64,000 nt of DNA from Stenotrophomonas hibiscicola ATCC 19867 (GTDB taxonomy: Bacteria; Pseudomonadota; Gammaproteobacteria; Xanthomonadales; Xanthomonadaceae): the NCBI RefSeq assembly GCF_000382065.1, contig NZ_KB907502.1:1-64000 (forward strand), written 5' to 3'. A program made the translations under genes and the position numbers. The notes below the pieces were generated by a model. That model worked only from the letters and a program-made list of their open reading frames with translations. It had not been told where the DNA came from and did not search any database. Of the stretch, positions 1 to 8,552 are shown one piece after another (the stretch's first letter is position 1; every line of letters starts with the position of its first letter).

Positions 1-82
1 TGCGTGGATGCTCTTCGATCACTTGTCGAAATTTTCGAACTCGAACTCGATGGAGATTCATCCACGCATGGCGTGGATCCAT
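1..82. repeat. Inverted pair of SMAG-type palindromic repeats, left copy cut by the window edge
   Basis: The first nine bases match the right half of the GTAGATCCACGCCATGCGTGGAT repeat used throughout this window. Bases 60-79 hold its reverse complement, with the terminal CTAC degenerated to CATC. The copies face each other and could fold as one long stem with about 50 bases between them. SMAG elements are known short palindromes of S. maltophilia bounded by GTAG. Confidence 0.7.
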
Positions 83-107
83 CAGATCGCGGAAATCTGT
101 CAGAGGT

Positions 108-205
108 GGGGCGGCATGGGCAGGCAGGACCGTTGGCGGCATGGATGCCGCCATCGAGCCCCCATGGATGGGTTTACGGCGTGTCCTGCCTGTCCATGCC
201 GCCCC
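108..205. repeat. Long palindrome, copy A, of an unnamed repeat family
   Basis: Arms at 108-130 and 183-205 are reverse complements in 22 of 23 positions; the single difference is a G:T pair. The 52-base centre holds two further hairpins (GGCGGCATGGATGCCGCC at 135-152 and CCCATGGATGGG near 161-172), so the unit could fold as a three-way junction. The centre matches copies B, C and D, while the arm sequence is private to this copy. It lies in the gene-free stretch left of the tRNA-Arg genes. I do not recognise a published name. Confidence 0.8.
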
Positions 206-228
206 GCCAGCCCACGGAATGCCAGCTT

Positions 229-288
<60 letters not shown>

Positions 289-324
289 CAGGGTGCAGGG
301 CGCAGCCCTGTCGAAAAACACATA

Positions 325-354
325 TAAAAAAACAGCAGGCCGAGGCCTGCTGTT
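325..354 (-). terminator. Rho-independent terminator of the tRNA-Arg cluster
   Basis: Read on the minus strand, a GC-rich stem AACAGCAGGCC/GGCCTGCTGTT is followed directly by seven T residues. It lies ten bases beyond the 3' end of the last tRNA-Arg and should end the transcript. Confidence 0.85.
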
Positions 355-363
355 TCGGTGTAA

Positions 364-440
364 TGGTGCGCCCGGAGAGATTCGAACTCCCGACCGCCTG
401 GTTCGTAGCCAGGTACTCTATCCAACTGAGCTACGGGCGC
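364..440 (-). tRNA. tRNA-Arg(ACG), copy 1
   Basis: A 77-nt cloverleaf on the minus strand. The acceptor arm is GCGCCCG paired with CGGGCGC, followed by discriminator A and an encoded CCA. The anticodon loop is CTACGAA, giving anticodon ACG. It is one of three almost identical tandem copies separated by short AT-richer spacers. The ACG anticodon is normally deaminated to ICG by TadA to read CGU, CGC and CGA. Confidence 0.97.
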
Positions 441-472
441 CAATTACATAAACTTGTTGTGTTGACTGTGTA

Positions 473-549
473 TGGTGCGCCCGGAGAGATTCGAACTCCC
501 GACCGCCTGGTTCGTAGCCAGGTACTCTATCCAACTGAGCTACGGGCGC
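473..549 (-). tRNA. tRNA-Arg(ACG), copy 2
   Basis: Same 77-nt sequence as its neighbours, with encoded CCA and anticodon loop CTACGAA. Spacers of 32 and 58 bases separate it from copies 1 and 3. The three genes probably form one transcript ending at the terminator near 325-354. Confidence 0.97.
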
Positions 550-607
550 GCGGTACACAATCAAATTTTACTGCATTTCCAGCGGCGGATGCCGGAAACC
601 TGTCGAG

Positions 608-684
608 TGGTGCGCCCGGAGAGATTCGAACTCCCGACCGCCTGGTTCGTAGCCAGGTACTCTATCCAACTGAGCTACGGGCGC
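608..684 (-). tRNA. tRNA-Arg(ACG), copy 3
   Basis: Promoter-proximal member of the tRNA-Arg triplet, 77 nt, encoded CCA, anticodon ACG. Its first ten bases overlap the last codons and the TAG stop of the hydrolase gene upstream on the same strand, so the three tRNAs may be read through from that gene or from a promoter inside it. Confidence 0.97.
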
Positions 685-1601
685 CCTGCGACAGGAGCGG
701 AATTATGCGGATGTCGGCGCGGACCGTCAACAGTTTTGTGAAAATTTTCATCCAACTGAATGAAAAAGCTGTCAGCCACGGCGTCCGGCGCCTTCAGCCA
801 CGCGAAATGATCGGCGCGCGTGCCCAGTTCCTGCGCGGACAGCACGCGCAGCTGCGCGTCCACATTCGGCAGCTTCGCCAGCAGCGTCTGCATCGATCCG
901 GTGGGGGCCAACCAGTCGTGCTCCATCAGCACCGCCTGTGCGCTGCCATGCACGCGCGCCATCTGCGCATCGAGGTCTTCGTCCATGCCGGACGCGGCGT
1001 AGTGGTTGTTCAGGCCCACGCGCGCCCAGTCGGCAATCAGCCCGCGCGCTTCGGTGCCACCAAAGCCGAGGCGACGGCCATGCAGGACGCCCTGGCGCCG
1101 CGCGATCCACGGCAGGAAGCGGTAGACCAGTGGCAGCAGCCAGCCACGGGGTGGCGGGAACCCGCGCCAGAACGGTGAGCCACTGGCGGCCAGCCATAGC
1201 CGGTTGAAGTAGTGCGGGTTGCGGCCGGCATGCACGCAAGCCAGCTGCCCACCGAGACTGTGTCCACCGATGATCCAGGGCAGGGCGCCGGCGTCGTCAT
1301 CCGCTGTGGCCAGGACCGCCTGGCTGGTTGGCAGATCCTGTTCGAGTACCTCGCGATAGCCCCAGTCCTGCGTGCGCGACGGGCGCAGTGAACTGCTGCC
1401 GTTGCCGCGCCACTCGTGCAGGTAGACCGCCACGCCCTTCGCCGCCAGCGCCAATGCCAGTGGCAGGTAGTGGCGCGCGGCGACGCCCAGTGCCGGCAGC
1501 CACAGCAGGCGCGCGACGGGATGTGCAGGCACGCAGGCGATCACTTCGTAGCGATGGCCGTCGTTGCACTGCACGGCGAGGATGCGTGGCGTCAGGCTCA
1601 T
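675..1601 (-). CDS. Alpha/beta hydrolase fold protein
   Basis: Predicted cytoplasmic alpha/beta hydrolase of 308 residues. The fold is indicated by a nucleophile elbow GGHSLGGQ, the HEWRGNG oxyanion segment before it, and a C-terminal RADHFAW that supplies a likely catalytic His. The substrate cannot be inferred. I start at ATG 1601 because it overlaps the thiD stop in an ATGA arrangement, implying translational coupling; the longer upstream reading runs inside thiD. The stop codon lies within the tRNA-Arg copy 3 sequence, ten bases past its 5' end, which is unusual. It is the last gene of a probable minus-strand operon with phoH, the lipoprotein, the DUF1275 gene and thiD. Confidence 0.85.
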   Translation of the reverse strand: MSLTPRILAVQCNDGHRYEVIACVPAHPVARLLWLPALGVAARHYLPLALALAAKGVAVYLHEWRGNGSSSLRPSRTQDWGYREVLEQDLPTSQAVLATADDDAGALPWIIGGHSLGGQLACVHAGRNPHYFNRLWLAASGSPFWRGFPPPRGWLLPLVYRFLPWIARRQGVLHGRRLGFGGTEARGLIADWARVGLNNHYAASGMDEDLDAQMARVHGSAQAVLMEHDWLAPTGSMQTLLAKLPNVDAQLRVLSAQELGTRADHFAWLKAPDAVADSFFIQLDENFHKTVDGPRRHPHNSAPVAGRP

Positions 1602-2407
1602 GCGTGCGGTGCCGCGCCGAAATGGTCGAGCACCAGCACTTCGCTGCGGCCCGGCGCATAGCCTTGCTGCAGCCCACGTGCAACGTAGTCGATGCCGGCT
1701 TCGCAGGCATTGGCCAGGCTCAGGCCATTGCACAGCTGCGCAGCAATGGCCGAAGCCAACGTGCAGCCGGTACCGTGCGCGTCCAGTGGCAGGCGCGCAT
1801 GGATGAATTCTTCGCTGCTGACGCCGTCGAAGTAGCGGTCGATTACGCGGTTGCCTTCCTGCAGGTGGCCACCTTTCAGCAGTACGGCGCCGGCACCGAG
1901 ATCGAGCAGGGCTGACGCCGCGCGCTCAGCGTCATCGCCATTGCTGATCTTCCGTCCGACCAGCAGTTCTGCTTCCGGTGTGTTGGGGGTGATCAGCGTG
2001 GCCAGCGGGATCAGGCGCTCACGCATGGCCTGCAATGCGCTGTCTTCCAGCAGGCGCGCCCCGCTGGTGGCGACCATCACCGGGTCCAGCACCACGTGCG
2101 GCGGACGATGCTTCTCCAGTGCGTCAGCAACGGCGTTGATCACGCCGGCGTTGGCCAGCATGCCCAGCTTTACCGCGTGGATGTCGAAATCGTCGAAACA
2201 GGCTTCCAGCTGCGCGCGCAGGAAGTCGATCGGCGGCACATGCACGGCGATGACGCCACGCGTGTTCTGCGCGGTCAGTGCGGTGATTGCGGAGAGGCCG
2301 TGCACGCGATGCGCGGCGAAGGTTTTCAGGTCGGCCTGGATGCCCGCCCCTCCACCGGAGTCGGAGCCGGCGATGGTGAGAGCGGAAACGGGAGTGGTCG
2401 GGCTCAT
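1598..2407 (-). CDS. thiD: Hydroxymethylpyrimidine/phosphomethylpyrimidine kinase
   Basis: ThiD phosphorylates HMP and HMP-phosphate with ATP to give HMP-PP, the pyrimidine half of thiamine. The 269-residue protein has the family start [18 protein letters not shown] and the C-terminal [15 protein letters not shown], whose GTGC forms the anion hole. The length fits the family. ATG 2407 is preferred over the longer upstream reading because it places the conserved N-terminus at residue 9. It overlaps the hydrolase start by four bases. No other thiamine genes and no TPP riboswitch were seen nearby. Confidence 0.95.
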   Translation of the reverse strand: MSPTTPVSALTIAGSDSGGGAGIQADLKTFAAHRVHGLSAITALTAQNTRGVIAVHVPPIDFLRAQLEACFDDFDIHAVKLGMLANAGVINAVADALEKHRPPHVVLDPVMVATSGARLLEDSALQAMRERLIPLATLITPNTPEAELLVGRKISNGDDAERAASALLDLGAGAVLLKGGHLQEGNRVIDRYFDGVSSEEFIHARLPLDAHGTGCTLASAIAAQLCNGLSLANACEAGIDYVARGLQQGYAPGRSEVLVLDHFGAAPHA

Positions 2408-2471
2408 TCCGCGATTGTGCCGTGGTCGCGCAGGGGAAGGTAGATCCACGCCATGCGCCGATGTCCTTGAT

Positions 2472-3140
2472 TCAATGCCGCCAACGTGCCCATTGCTGGT
2501 ACAGCACATAGCCCAGGCCCGTCAGGCCAGTCAGCAGGGCAGGGGCGAGCAGAGCGTCATATTGCCAACGCATGAACAGCCAGGCGCCGAGGATGCCGCC
2601 GGCGAGGAAGCCGCTGATGATCAGGCCGCTGAGGGTCAGGCGTCGTACCTGCAGCGGCAATCCGCGCAGCAGGTGGCCCAGGCCGATGCCGAGGTCGGTG
2701 AACATGCCGCTGAGATGGGTGGTGCGTACCACCGCGCCGCTGAAGGTGGTGGCCATCGCGTTCTGCAGGCCGCAGGCCATGGCGGCGGCCAGTGCGCCCC
2801 AGATCTGGTGGCGTTCGAACAGCGGAATGGCCACCAGCAGCAGCGCGGACTCCAAGGCCAGCGCCACGCCGTAGCGTCGGCCCAGTTGCAGGGTACTGTC
2901 CTGGATCAACAGGCCGCTGAGCATCGCACCCAGTGAGAACGCGATCAGCAGCCCCCACAGATGGCCGACCGCGCGCCAGTCGCCCTGCGCCAGCGCCATG
3001 CCCAGCTGGCTGGTGCTGCCGGTCATGTGGCTGACCGCCTGATGCTCGAAGCCGAGGAAGCCGACCACGTTGACCATGCCGGCCACGCACGAGAGCGCGA
3101 CCGCACCAATCCAGACCCAGGTGGGCAGGCGTATTCCCAT
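2472..3140 (-). CDS. DUF1275 (YoaK-like) integral membrane protein
   Basis: A 222-residue inner-membrane protein with about six hydrophobic segments, belonging to the DUF1275/YoaK family. Family features visible are the N-terminal [11 protein letters not shown] and the central [13 protein letters not shown] followed by [15 protein letters not shown]. The function is not established; related proteins are only described as putative transporters. A TTG six bases upstream is also in frame, but ATG 3140 has the better-spaced AGGGG ribosome site. It starts 12 bases after the lipoprotein gene ends, so the two are probably cotranscribed. Confidence 0.85.
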   Translation of the reverse strand: MGIRLPTWVWIGAVALSCVAGMVNVVGFLGFEHQAVSHMTGSTSQLGMALAQGDWRAVGHLWGLLIAFSLGAMLSGLLIQDSTLQLGRRYGVALALESALLLVAIPLFERHQIWGALAAAMACGLQNAMATTFSGAVVRTTHLSGMFTDLGIGLGHLLRGLPLQVRRLTLSGLIISGFLAGGILGAWLFMRWQYDALLAPALLTGLTGLGYVLYQQWARWRH

Positions 3141-3152
3141 CGGCAAGGCCCC

Positions 3153-3659
3153 TCAGGGCCCGCCGAAGCCGCCGTTGAACTGCAGCTCGCTGAAGGTATT
3201 GCTGGAGGGGTCGAACACCGCGCCCCAGAACTGCGTGCCGCCGTCGCAGACGCGGATCGCTTCCCGTGCCGGATTGATGCCGCTGCCATCGGGCAGATGG
3301 AAGGCGTTGACGTAGATCAGCCGCTTGCCGGCGCTTTCGATGCCGACGTACTGGCGGTCGAAGTCCAGCACCTTCGGGACCTGTGCCTGCAGCGACGAGA
3401 GCTGTGCTTCCAGCTGGTCGATCTGCTGCCGGCTGGGTGCCCAATAGCCGCTGACCCGGCCCGCCTCGCGGCCTGGACTGGGCCGCGAGCAGGTGTCGAG
3501 CACCTGCGCGGCGATGATCGGGCGGGTGACCACCCAGGATTGTCCGGTACGTTCGGCGGTCGGCACGCTGGCCGGGCCGCGCGTGGTGGTGCAGGCGCCG
3601 AGCGCGGCTGCGAGGGCGATCGCAGCCGTGGGCAGCAGCAGGCGGGTGCAGCGGTTCAC
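3153..3659 (-). CDS. Hypothetical lipoprotein
   Basis: A 168-residue predicted outer-membrane or periplasmic lipoprotein. A hydrophobic signal at residues 5-22 ends in the lipobox LGAC with Cys23 as the acylated residue. The mature part contains a short QIDQLEAQLSSLQAQV heptad-like helix and a C-terminal FNGGFGGP. I recognise no characterised family. It begins with GTG, overlapping the phoH stop as GTGA, so translation is probably coupled to phoH. Confidence 0.75.
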   Translation of the reverse strand: MNRCTRLLLPTAAIALAAALGACTTTRGPASVPTAERTGQSWVVTRPIIAAQVLDTCSRPSPGREAGRVSGYWAPSRQQIDQLEAQLSSLQAQVPKVLDFDRQYVGIESAGKRLIYVNAFHLPDGSGINPAREAIRVCDGGTQFWGAVFDPSSNTFSELQFNGGFGGP

Positions 3660-5056
3660 AACACCTCCGACGCGTAATCGGCCAGGCGCGAGCGTTCGCC
3701 ACGGCGCAGGGTGATGTGCGCACTATGCGGCCAGTTCTTGAAGCGATCCACCGCGTAGGTCAGGCCCGAGGTGGTTTCGGTCAGGTACGGGGTGTCGATC
3801 TGCTCGACGTTGCCCAGGCAGACGATCTTGGTGCCGGGGCCAGCACGGGTGATCAGCGTCTTCATCTGCTTGGGGGTGAGGTTCTGCGCCTCGTCCAGGA
3901 TCAGGTAGCGTGACAGGAACGTGCGGCCGCGCATGAAGTTCATCGAGCGGATCTTGATGCGGCTGGCGAGCAGGTCGTTGGTGGCCTGGCGGCCCCAGGT
4001 GCCGCCTTCCTGGTTGTGCGTGAGCACTTCCAGGTTGTCGGTCAGCGCGCCCATCCACGGCGTCATCTTCTCTTCCTCGGTGCCCGGCAGGAAACCGATG
4101 TCCTCGCCAACGCTGACCGTGGCGCGGGTCATGATGATCTCGCGGTAGCGCTGCTGGTCCATCGTCTGCGCCAGGCCGGCGGCGAGTGCCAGCAGGGTCT
4201 TGCCGGTACCGGCGGTGCCCAGCAGGGTGACGAAGTCGATCTCCGGGTCCATCAGTGCGTTGAGGGCGAAATTCTGCTCGCGGTTGCGTGCGCTGATGCC
4301 CCACACGGCATGGCTGCCGTGGCGGAAATCATCGACCAGCGACAGCACTACCTTGCCGTCGCCGACCACGCGGCTGACGCGCAGTTCGACTTCGTCTTCG
4401 CCGGGCAGGTAGACGTACTGGTTCGGGTACCACTCCTCGCCATCCTGCGCCTGGATCTCGTAATGGCTGCGGCCCTTGTCGCTCCAGCTGCGCAGATCCT
4501 CGCCGTGGCGCTTCCAGAAGTCTTCGGGCAGCTCGGTGGCACCGGTGTAGAGCAGGCTGAAATCGTCCAGTGCGCGGTCGTTCTCGTAGTCCTCGGACAC
4601 GATGCCGGCGATGGCGGCCTTGATCCGCAGGTTGATGTCCTTGGAAACGAACACCACCGGCAGGTCCGGCGTTTCCTCCTTGAGGGCCAGGATCGCGCCG
4701 AGGATGGCATTGTCCGGAATGACCTTGCCAAAGCTCTTGCCCGCGTCGAAATGGCTGGTCTGGAAGCGCAGCTTGCCGGCGCTCTGCTTGCCGCGCAGCT
4801 GCAGGCCATTGGGACGCTGCAGTGGAATGCCGTCGGCCAGGTTGTCCAGGCCGGATTCCTGCACCAGCTCGTTGAGGAAACGGCTCACCTGGCGAGCGTT
4901 GCGGCTGGCTTCGGAGGTGCCCTTCTTGCCGTTGTCCAGCTCCTCGATCACCTGCATGGGCAGGTAGATGTCGTGCTCCTCGAATTTGAACAGCGCGGTG
5001 GGATCGTGCATCAGCACGTTGGTATCCAGCACGTAGATGCGCTTGCCTCGGGTCAT
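3656..5056 (-). CDS. phoH: PIN domain-PhoH ATPase fusion (PhoH2-like)
   Basis: A 466-residue protein with two domains. Residues 1-150 form a PIN-type ribonuclease domain starting RIYVLDTNVLMHDP. Residues 240-466 form a PhoH ATPase with Walker A GTAGTGKTLLALAAG and Walker B YLILDEAQNL. PIN-PhoH proteins are known as RNA helicase/ribonuclease enzymes. The start at ATG 5056 gives the PIN motif at residue 5; the upstream extension lacks conservation. It follows bcp and gcvR on the same strand and runs into the lipoprotein gene. It is distinct from the shorter phoH/ybeZ protein normally found beside ybeY. Confidence 0.93.
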   Translation of the reverse strand: MTRGKRIYVLDTNVLMHDPTALFKFEEHDIYLPMQVIEELDNGKKGTSEASRNARQVSRFLNELVQESGLDNLADGIPLQRPNGLQLRGKQSAGKLRFQTSHFDAGKSFGKVIPDNAILGAILALKEETPDLPVVFVSKDINLRIKAAIAGIVSEDYENDRALDDFSLLYTGATELPEDFWKRHGEDLRSWSDKGRSHYEIQAQDGEEWYPNQYVYLPGEDEVELRVSRVVGDGKVVLSLVDDFRHGSHAVWGISARNREQNFALNALMDPEIDFVTLLGTAGTGKTLLALAAGLAQTMDQQRYREIIMTRATVSVGEDIGFLPGTEEEKMTPWMGALTDNLEVLTHNQEGGTWGRQATNDLLASRIKIRSMNFMRGRTFLSRYLILDEAQNLTPKQMKTLITRAGPGTKIVCLGNVEQIDTPYLTETTSGLTYAVDRFKNWPHSAHITLRRGERSRLADYASEVL

Positions 5057-5140
5057 CGTCGATTCCTGGTTACGGGCAGGGAAAAACCACCACGGCCTGC
5101 AGCGGGGCAGGGTGATGGCAGACACGGTAGGCAGTGGGTC

Positions 5141-5620
5141 TCACTTGGACTGGGAGGCCTTCAGTTCGGCGAGAACGGCATCGGCATGGCCGGCAACCTT
5201 GACCTTGCGCCAGGACTGCACGATGCGGCTGTCGGGGGAAATCAGGAAGGTGCTGCGTTCGATGCCGCGTACCTGCTTGCCGTACATGTTCTTCATCTTG
5301 ATCACGTCGAAGGCGCTGCACAGCGCTTCGTCGCCATCGCTGACCAGCGGGAAGTTGAAGCCCTGTTTGGCGCAGAAGTTGTCGTGCGACTTCACCGAAT
5401 CGCGCGAGACGCCCAGTACCACCGCGCCTGCCTTCCTGAACTTCGGCAGCAGGGCGTTGAAGTCGATGCCTTCGGTGGTGCAGCCCGGCGTGCTGTCCTT
5501 GGGATAGAAGTACAGCACCAGCCATTGGCCGGCATAGTCGCCGAGGGTGGCGTGGTCGCCGCCGGACAGGGCCAGCGGCAGGGAGAGGGTAGTGCTGTCC
5601 AGGGTGTCGCCGTTGTTCAT
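5141..5620 (-). CDS. bcp: Thioredoxin-dependent peroxiredoxin, PrxQ/Bcp type
   Basis: A cytoplasmic thiol peroxidase of 159 residues that reduces hydroperoxides using thioredoxin. The peroxidatic site is DSTPGCTTEG with Cys47. E. coli Bcp has its resolving Cys five residues later, but here that position is not Cys. The only other early Cys is Cys83 in HDNFCAKQG. That spacing matches what I recall for Xanthomonas campestris PrxQ, which uses a distant resolving Cys. ATG 5620 follows an AGGAC ribosome site. The neighbours gcvR and phoH lie on the same strand. Confidence 0.92.
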   Translation of the reverse strand: MNNGDTLDSTTLSLPLALSGGDHATLGDYAGQWLVLYFYPKDSTPGCTTEGIDFNALLPKFRKAGAVVLGVSRDSVKSHDNFCAKQGFNFPLVSDGDEALCSAFDVIKMKNMYGKQVRGIERSTFLISPDSRIVQSWRKVKVAGHADAVLAELKASQSK

Positions 5621-5699
5621 GAGGTCCTTCTGTCGAGCCTGGGTTCTTGCCATTACAGCTACATGAAACGCCACGCGCGCGTGAGAGACGCGCGAAGAA

Positions 5700-6260
5700 T
5701 CAGAACTTCATGGGATCCATGATCGCGTCCAGGTTCAGGTGGTCGCAGAACTCAAGGAAATCGTCGCGCAGCGCGGCAATATGCATGTTGGCCGGCACGC
5801 CGATGGTGACCTGTGCGCTGAACATTTCCGCACCGGTCTGCATGGCGCGGTAGCGCGTGCTCTGCAGGTTCTCGATGGTGATGCCCTGGCGGTCGAAGAA
5901 ATCGGCCAGCTGGAACAGGATGCCCGGCTTGTCGGCGGCGATCACCTCGACGATGTAGGGCAGCAGGTTGGACTGCGCCTGCTTGGCGGCGGTGCGGTAC
6001 CAGACCAGCTTCAGCCCTTCCTCGCGCTCCAGCCGGGTTAGCATCGCCTCCAGCTTGGCCACCGAGTCCCAGGAGCCGGTGGCCAGGGCGGTGACCGAGA
6101 CGTCGCGGCCGACCGTGGCCAGGCGTGCGTCCACCAGATTGCAGCCGCTGTCGGCGATGCGGCGGGTGACGGGCAGCAGGGGGGACTCCGGATGCGTCGT
6201 GTAGGCGTTGATCAGGAGGTGGTTTTCGCTCGGCGCGGGGCGCGGGGTGGTGTCGGTCAA
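5700..6260 (-). CDS. gcvR: GcvR-like ACT-domain regulatory protein
   Basis: About 186 residues carrying two ACT domains: residues 12-80, beginning NHLLINAYTTHPESPLLPV, and residues 95-175, containing VEVIAADKPGILFQLADFF. In E. coli GcvR binds glycine and blocks the activator GcvA of the glycine cleavage system. No gcvA or gcv operon is visible here, so the partner is elsewhere or the role differs. I chose TTG 6260 because the longer ATG reading extends into the divergent dapA gene and the conserved part begins just after the TTG. The start is therefore uncertain by up to 34 residues. Confidence 0.85.
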   Translation of the reverse strand: MTDTTPRPAPSENHLLINAYTTHPESPLLPVTRRIADSGCNLVDARLATVGRDVSVTALATGSWDSVAKLEAMLTRLEREEGLKLVWYRTAAKQAQSNLLPYIVEVIAADKPGILFQLADFFDRQGITIENLQSTRYRAMQTGAEMFSAQVTIGVPANMHIAALRDDFLEFCDHLNLDAIMDPMKF

Positions 6261-6424
6261 GGCGATTCCGGGTAATGCATGCGTGAGTCTGAATGCCCGC
6301 CAGAGGCGGGGATCCACCGGTGTCCAGCATACTTGCCCGTGCTTTCGCGCCGCAAGTAACATTCAGGTCGCCCCCGGCCTTTCGTGGCGGGCGTTTTCCC
6401 TTTCCAGCCAAGAGCAGCACGTCC

Positions 6425-7318
6425 TTGTCCCTTTCCGGCCTCATCACCGCGCTGGCGACCCCGTTCCGGGCCGACGGCGCCCTCGATCCCGACGGTTGGC
6501 AGCGCCTGCTGCACCTGCAACTGGAAGGTGGCGTCCATGGCGTTGTCGTTGCCGGCTCGACCGGCGAAGCGGCAACCCTCACCGATGCCGAGTACGACCT
6601 GCTGCTGGCCAGCGCGGTCGAACGCATTGGCGGCCGCATCCCGGTCATGGCCGGCACCGGCCTGTCCGGTACTGCCAAAACCATCGAACAGACCCGTCGT
6701 GCGGCCGCGCTTGGCGCCAGCCATGCACTGGTGGTCACCCCGCCTTACGTAAGGCCGACCCAGGCCGGCCTGATTGCCCATTATCGTGCGGTCGCCGACC
6801 AGGGCGGGTTGCCGGTCGTGCTGTACAACGTGCCCGGCCGTACCGGTTGCGACATGCAGCCGGAGACCGTGGCCGAACTGGCCAGCCACCCCAACATCGT
6901 CGGCATCAAGGAGGCGGTGGGCGACACCGGCCGGGTGCAGGCGCTGCTGGCGCTGCGCAGCCCGAAGTTCGCGGTCCTCAGTGGCGATGACGGCACCGCC
7001 GCGCGCTCGATCCGGGCCGGCATCGATGGCCTGATCTCCGTGGGCTCCAACGTGCTTCCGGGTGCCTACCGCCGGATGTGCGAACTGGCCGCCGCGCACG
7101 ACCATGCAGCCACCGAATCCTGGGACGCGCGCCTGCAGCCGTTCCACGATTTCTGCGGCGTTGAACCGAACCCGATTCCGGTCAAGGCGCTGCTGCGCCG
7201 CATCGGTGTCGGCCATGACCTGCGCCTGCCGCTGCTGCCGCTGTCGGCGCCGCACCATGCGGCCGCCGACCACCTTGCCGGCGACATCGCCGCCCTCGAA
7301 GCCCTTTCCAGCCACTGA
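6425..7318 (+). CDS. dapA: 4-hydroxy-tetrahydrodipicolinate synthase
   Basis: DapA condenses pyruvate with aspartate semialdehyde, the first committed step of lysine and diaminopimelate synthesis. The 297-residue protein shows GSTGEAATL, the Tyr-containing [10 protein letters not shown] and the Schiff-base Lys in [11 protein letters not shown]. No ATG lies near the expected N-terminus; TTG 6425 gives [14 protein letters not shown], which aligns with family starts. The gene is divergent from gcvR, which also appears to use TTG. A BamC-like lipoprotein gene follows after 32 bases, as bamC follows dapA in E. coli. Confidence 0.95.
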   Translation: MSLSGLITALATPFRADGALDPDGWQRLLHLQLEGGVHGVVVAGSTGEAATLTDAEYDLLLASAVERIGGRIPVMAGTGLSGTAKTIEQTRRAAALGASHALVVTPPYVRPTQAGLIAHYRAVADQGGLPVVLYNVPGRTGCDMQPETVAELASHPNIVGIKEAVGDTGRVQALLALRSPKFAVLSGDDGTAARSIRAGIDGLISVGSNVLPGAYRRMCELAAAHDHAATESWDARLQPFHDFCGVEPNPIPVKALLRRIGVGHDLRLPLLPLSAPHHAAADHLAGDIAALEALSSH

Positions 7319-7350
7319 CCTTCCGTCTTGGTCTGACCCAGGAGATTCAC

Positions 7351-7866
7351 ATGCGTCAATCCGTTTCCACCGTCCGCGTGCTGTCCTATGCCCTGCTTGC
7401 TGTGGCGGTCGCTGCCGGCACCACCGGCTGCTTCAAGCGCGGCGTCAAGGGCGACTACGCCCTGGCCCCGGAAATGCGTCCGCTGGAAGTGCCGCCGGAC
7501 CTGAACCTGCCGGCCACCACCGGCGACAACAAGGTGCCGACCCTTTCCTCGGCGACCAAGCCGGCGGCCCCGGTGGCTGCGGCCCCGGCCGTGGGCAACA
7601 CGGGTTTCACCATCGCCGGTGGCAAGGATGAGGCCTTCGCCAAGGTCGGCACCGCGCTGGAAGGCGTGGAAGGCGTGACCATCGCCAGCCGCGCGCAGCT
7701 GCTGGGCTCGTATGACGTGGCCTACGAAGGCAGCAACTTCCTGGTCCGCGTGGTGGCCGTCGATGCCGGCGCCTACATCTCCGCGGTGGACCCGCGCGGC
7801 CTGCCGGCCACGGCCGAAGCGCCGGTAAAGCTGATCGCCGCGCTCAAGGCGAAGCTGGCGCAGTAA
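7351..7866 (+). CDS. Short BamC-like outer-membrane lipoprotein
   Basis: A 171-residue lipoprotein with a signal peptide ending TTGC, giving acylated Cys27. Directly after it comes KGDYALAPEMRPLEVPPDLN, which resembles the unstructured N-terminal segment of BamC that contacts BamD in the outer-membrane assembly machine. After a Pro/Ala-rich linker, residues 85-171 look like a single BamC-type helix-grip domain. E. coli BamC is about 344 residues with two such domains, so this version seems halved. Position directly after dapA supports the assignment. A clear AGGAG site precedes the ATG. Confidence 0.75.
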   Translation: MRQSVSTVRVLSYALLAVAVAAGTTGCFKRGVKGDYALAPEMRPLEVPPDLNLPATTGDNKVPTLSSATKPAAPVAAAPAVGNTGFTIAGGKDEAFAKVGTALEGVEGVTIASRAQLLGSYDVAYEGSNFLVRVVAVDAGAYISAVDPRGLPATAEAPVKLIAALKAKLAQ

Positions 7867-7910
7867 GGGCTGGTCGGGTGGATGCGGGCCTTGGTCCGCA
7901 CCTGCCTTGG

Positions 7911-7979
7911 GTAGCGCCGGGCCATGCCCGGCGAGCTTGAAGCGCGGCCCAGGATCCGCCGGGCATGGCCCGGCGCTAC
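7911..7979. repeat. Inverted pair of SMAG palindromes
   Basis: Bounded by GTAG at 7911 and CTAC at 7979. Each half is the CGCCGGGCCATGCCCGGCG palindrome, in opposite orientation around a 25-base spacer, so the whole can form a stem of about 20 base pairs. It lies between the BamC-like gene and the terminator. Confidence 0.9.
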
Positions 7980-7988
7980 CGGAAATGG

Positions 7989-8014
7989 AAAAGGGCGCCC
8001 AAGGCGCCCTTTTT
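7989..8014. terminator. Bidirectional rho-independent terminator
   Basis: Stem AAAAGGGCGCC/GGCGCCCTTTTT with a short AA loop region. It is flanked by A and T runs, so it can serve both the dapA-side transcript (plus) and fdxA (minus), which converge here. Confidence 0.88.
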
Positions 8015-8035
8015 CGTTGTCGCAGCAGGCGCTTC

Positions 8036-8359
8036 TCAGCGTTCCAGCAGCTTCAGCTTGTCCGGCTTGCCATCCCATTCGCCGGCGTCGGCAGGCGGGT
8101 CCTTGCGCACGGTCAGCACCGGCCACTCCTTCGCCAGCTCGGCGTTGAGGGCGACGAAGCTCTCCTGGCCGGCAGGAACATCGTCCTCCGGGAAGATCGC
8201 GTTGACCGGGCATTCCGGTTCGCACAGGGTGCAGTCGATGCACTCATCCGGATCGATCACCAGGAAGTTCGGGCCTTCGTGGAAGCAATCCACGGGGCAC
8301 ACTTCCACGCAATCGGTGTGTTTGCACTTGATGCAGTTTTCGGTGACGACAAAGGGCAT
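8036..8359 (-). CDS. fdxA: Seven-iron ferredoxin FdxA
   Basis: A 107-residue soluble electron carrier of the Azotobacter ferredoxin I type. The N-terminal [17 protein letters not shown] gives the [3Fe-4S]/[4Fe-4S] arrangement, and the second set [16 protein letters not shown] completes the [4Fe-4S] ligands. The C-terminal 50 residues form the usual extension. It is a single gene between a terminator and the divergent sugar porter. Its electron partners cannot be told from context. Confidence 0.94.
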   Translation of the reverse strand: MPFVVTENCIKCKHTDCVEVCPVDCFHEGPNFLVIDPDECIDCTLCEPECPVNAIFPEDDVPAGQESFVALNAELAKEWPVLTVRKDPPADAGEWDGKPDKLKLLER

Positions 8360-8552
8360 GGGCTGGGGGCGGATCGATTCCTGAACCCGCCAATTCTAGA
8401 ACAGGTTGGCCCCCAGTGTCGGCGCGGGGCGGAAATCGGGCGCCTGGCAGGCGCGGCCGTGGCGGACATTGGCGGCAGGGCAAGGCCTGTGCGACGCTGC
8501 GGGTCAGCCGGCTGCGTCGGATGGCCGGCCTCCCTTCCCAACAGGTTCATCC

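Noticed and set aside
4016..5722. A 568-residue plus-strand ORF opposite phoH and bcp
   Set aside because: Antisense shadow across two real genes and their intergenic gap.
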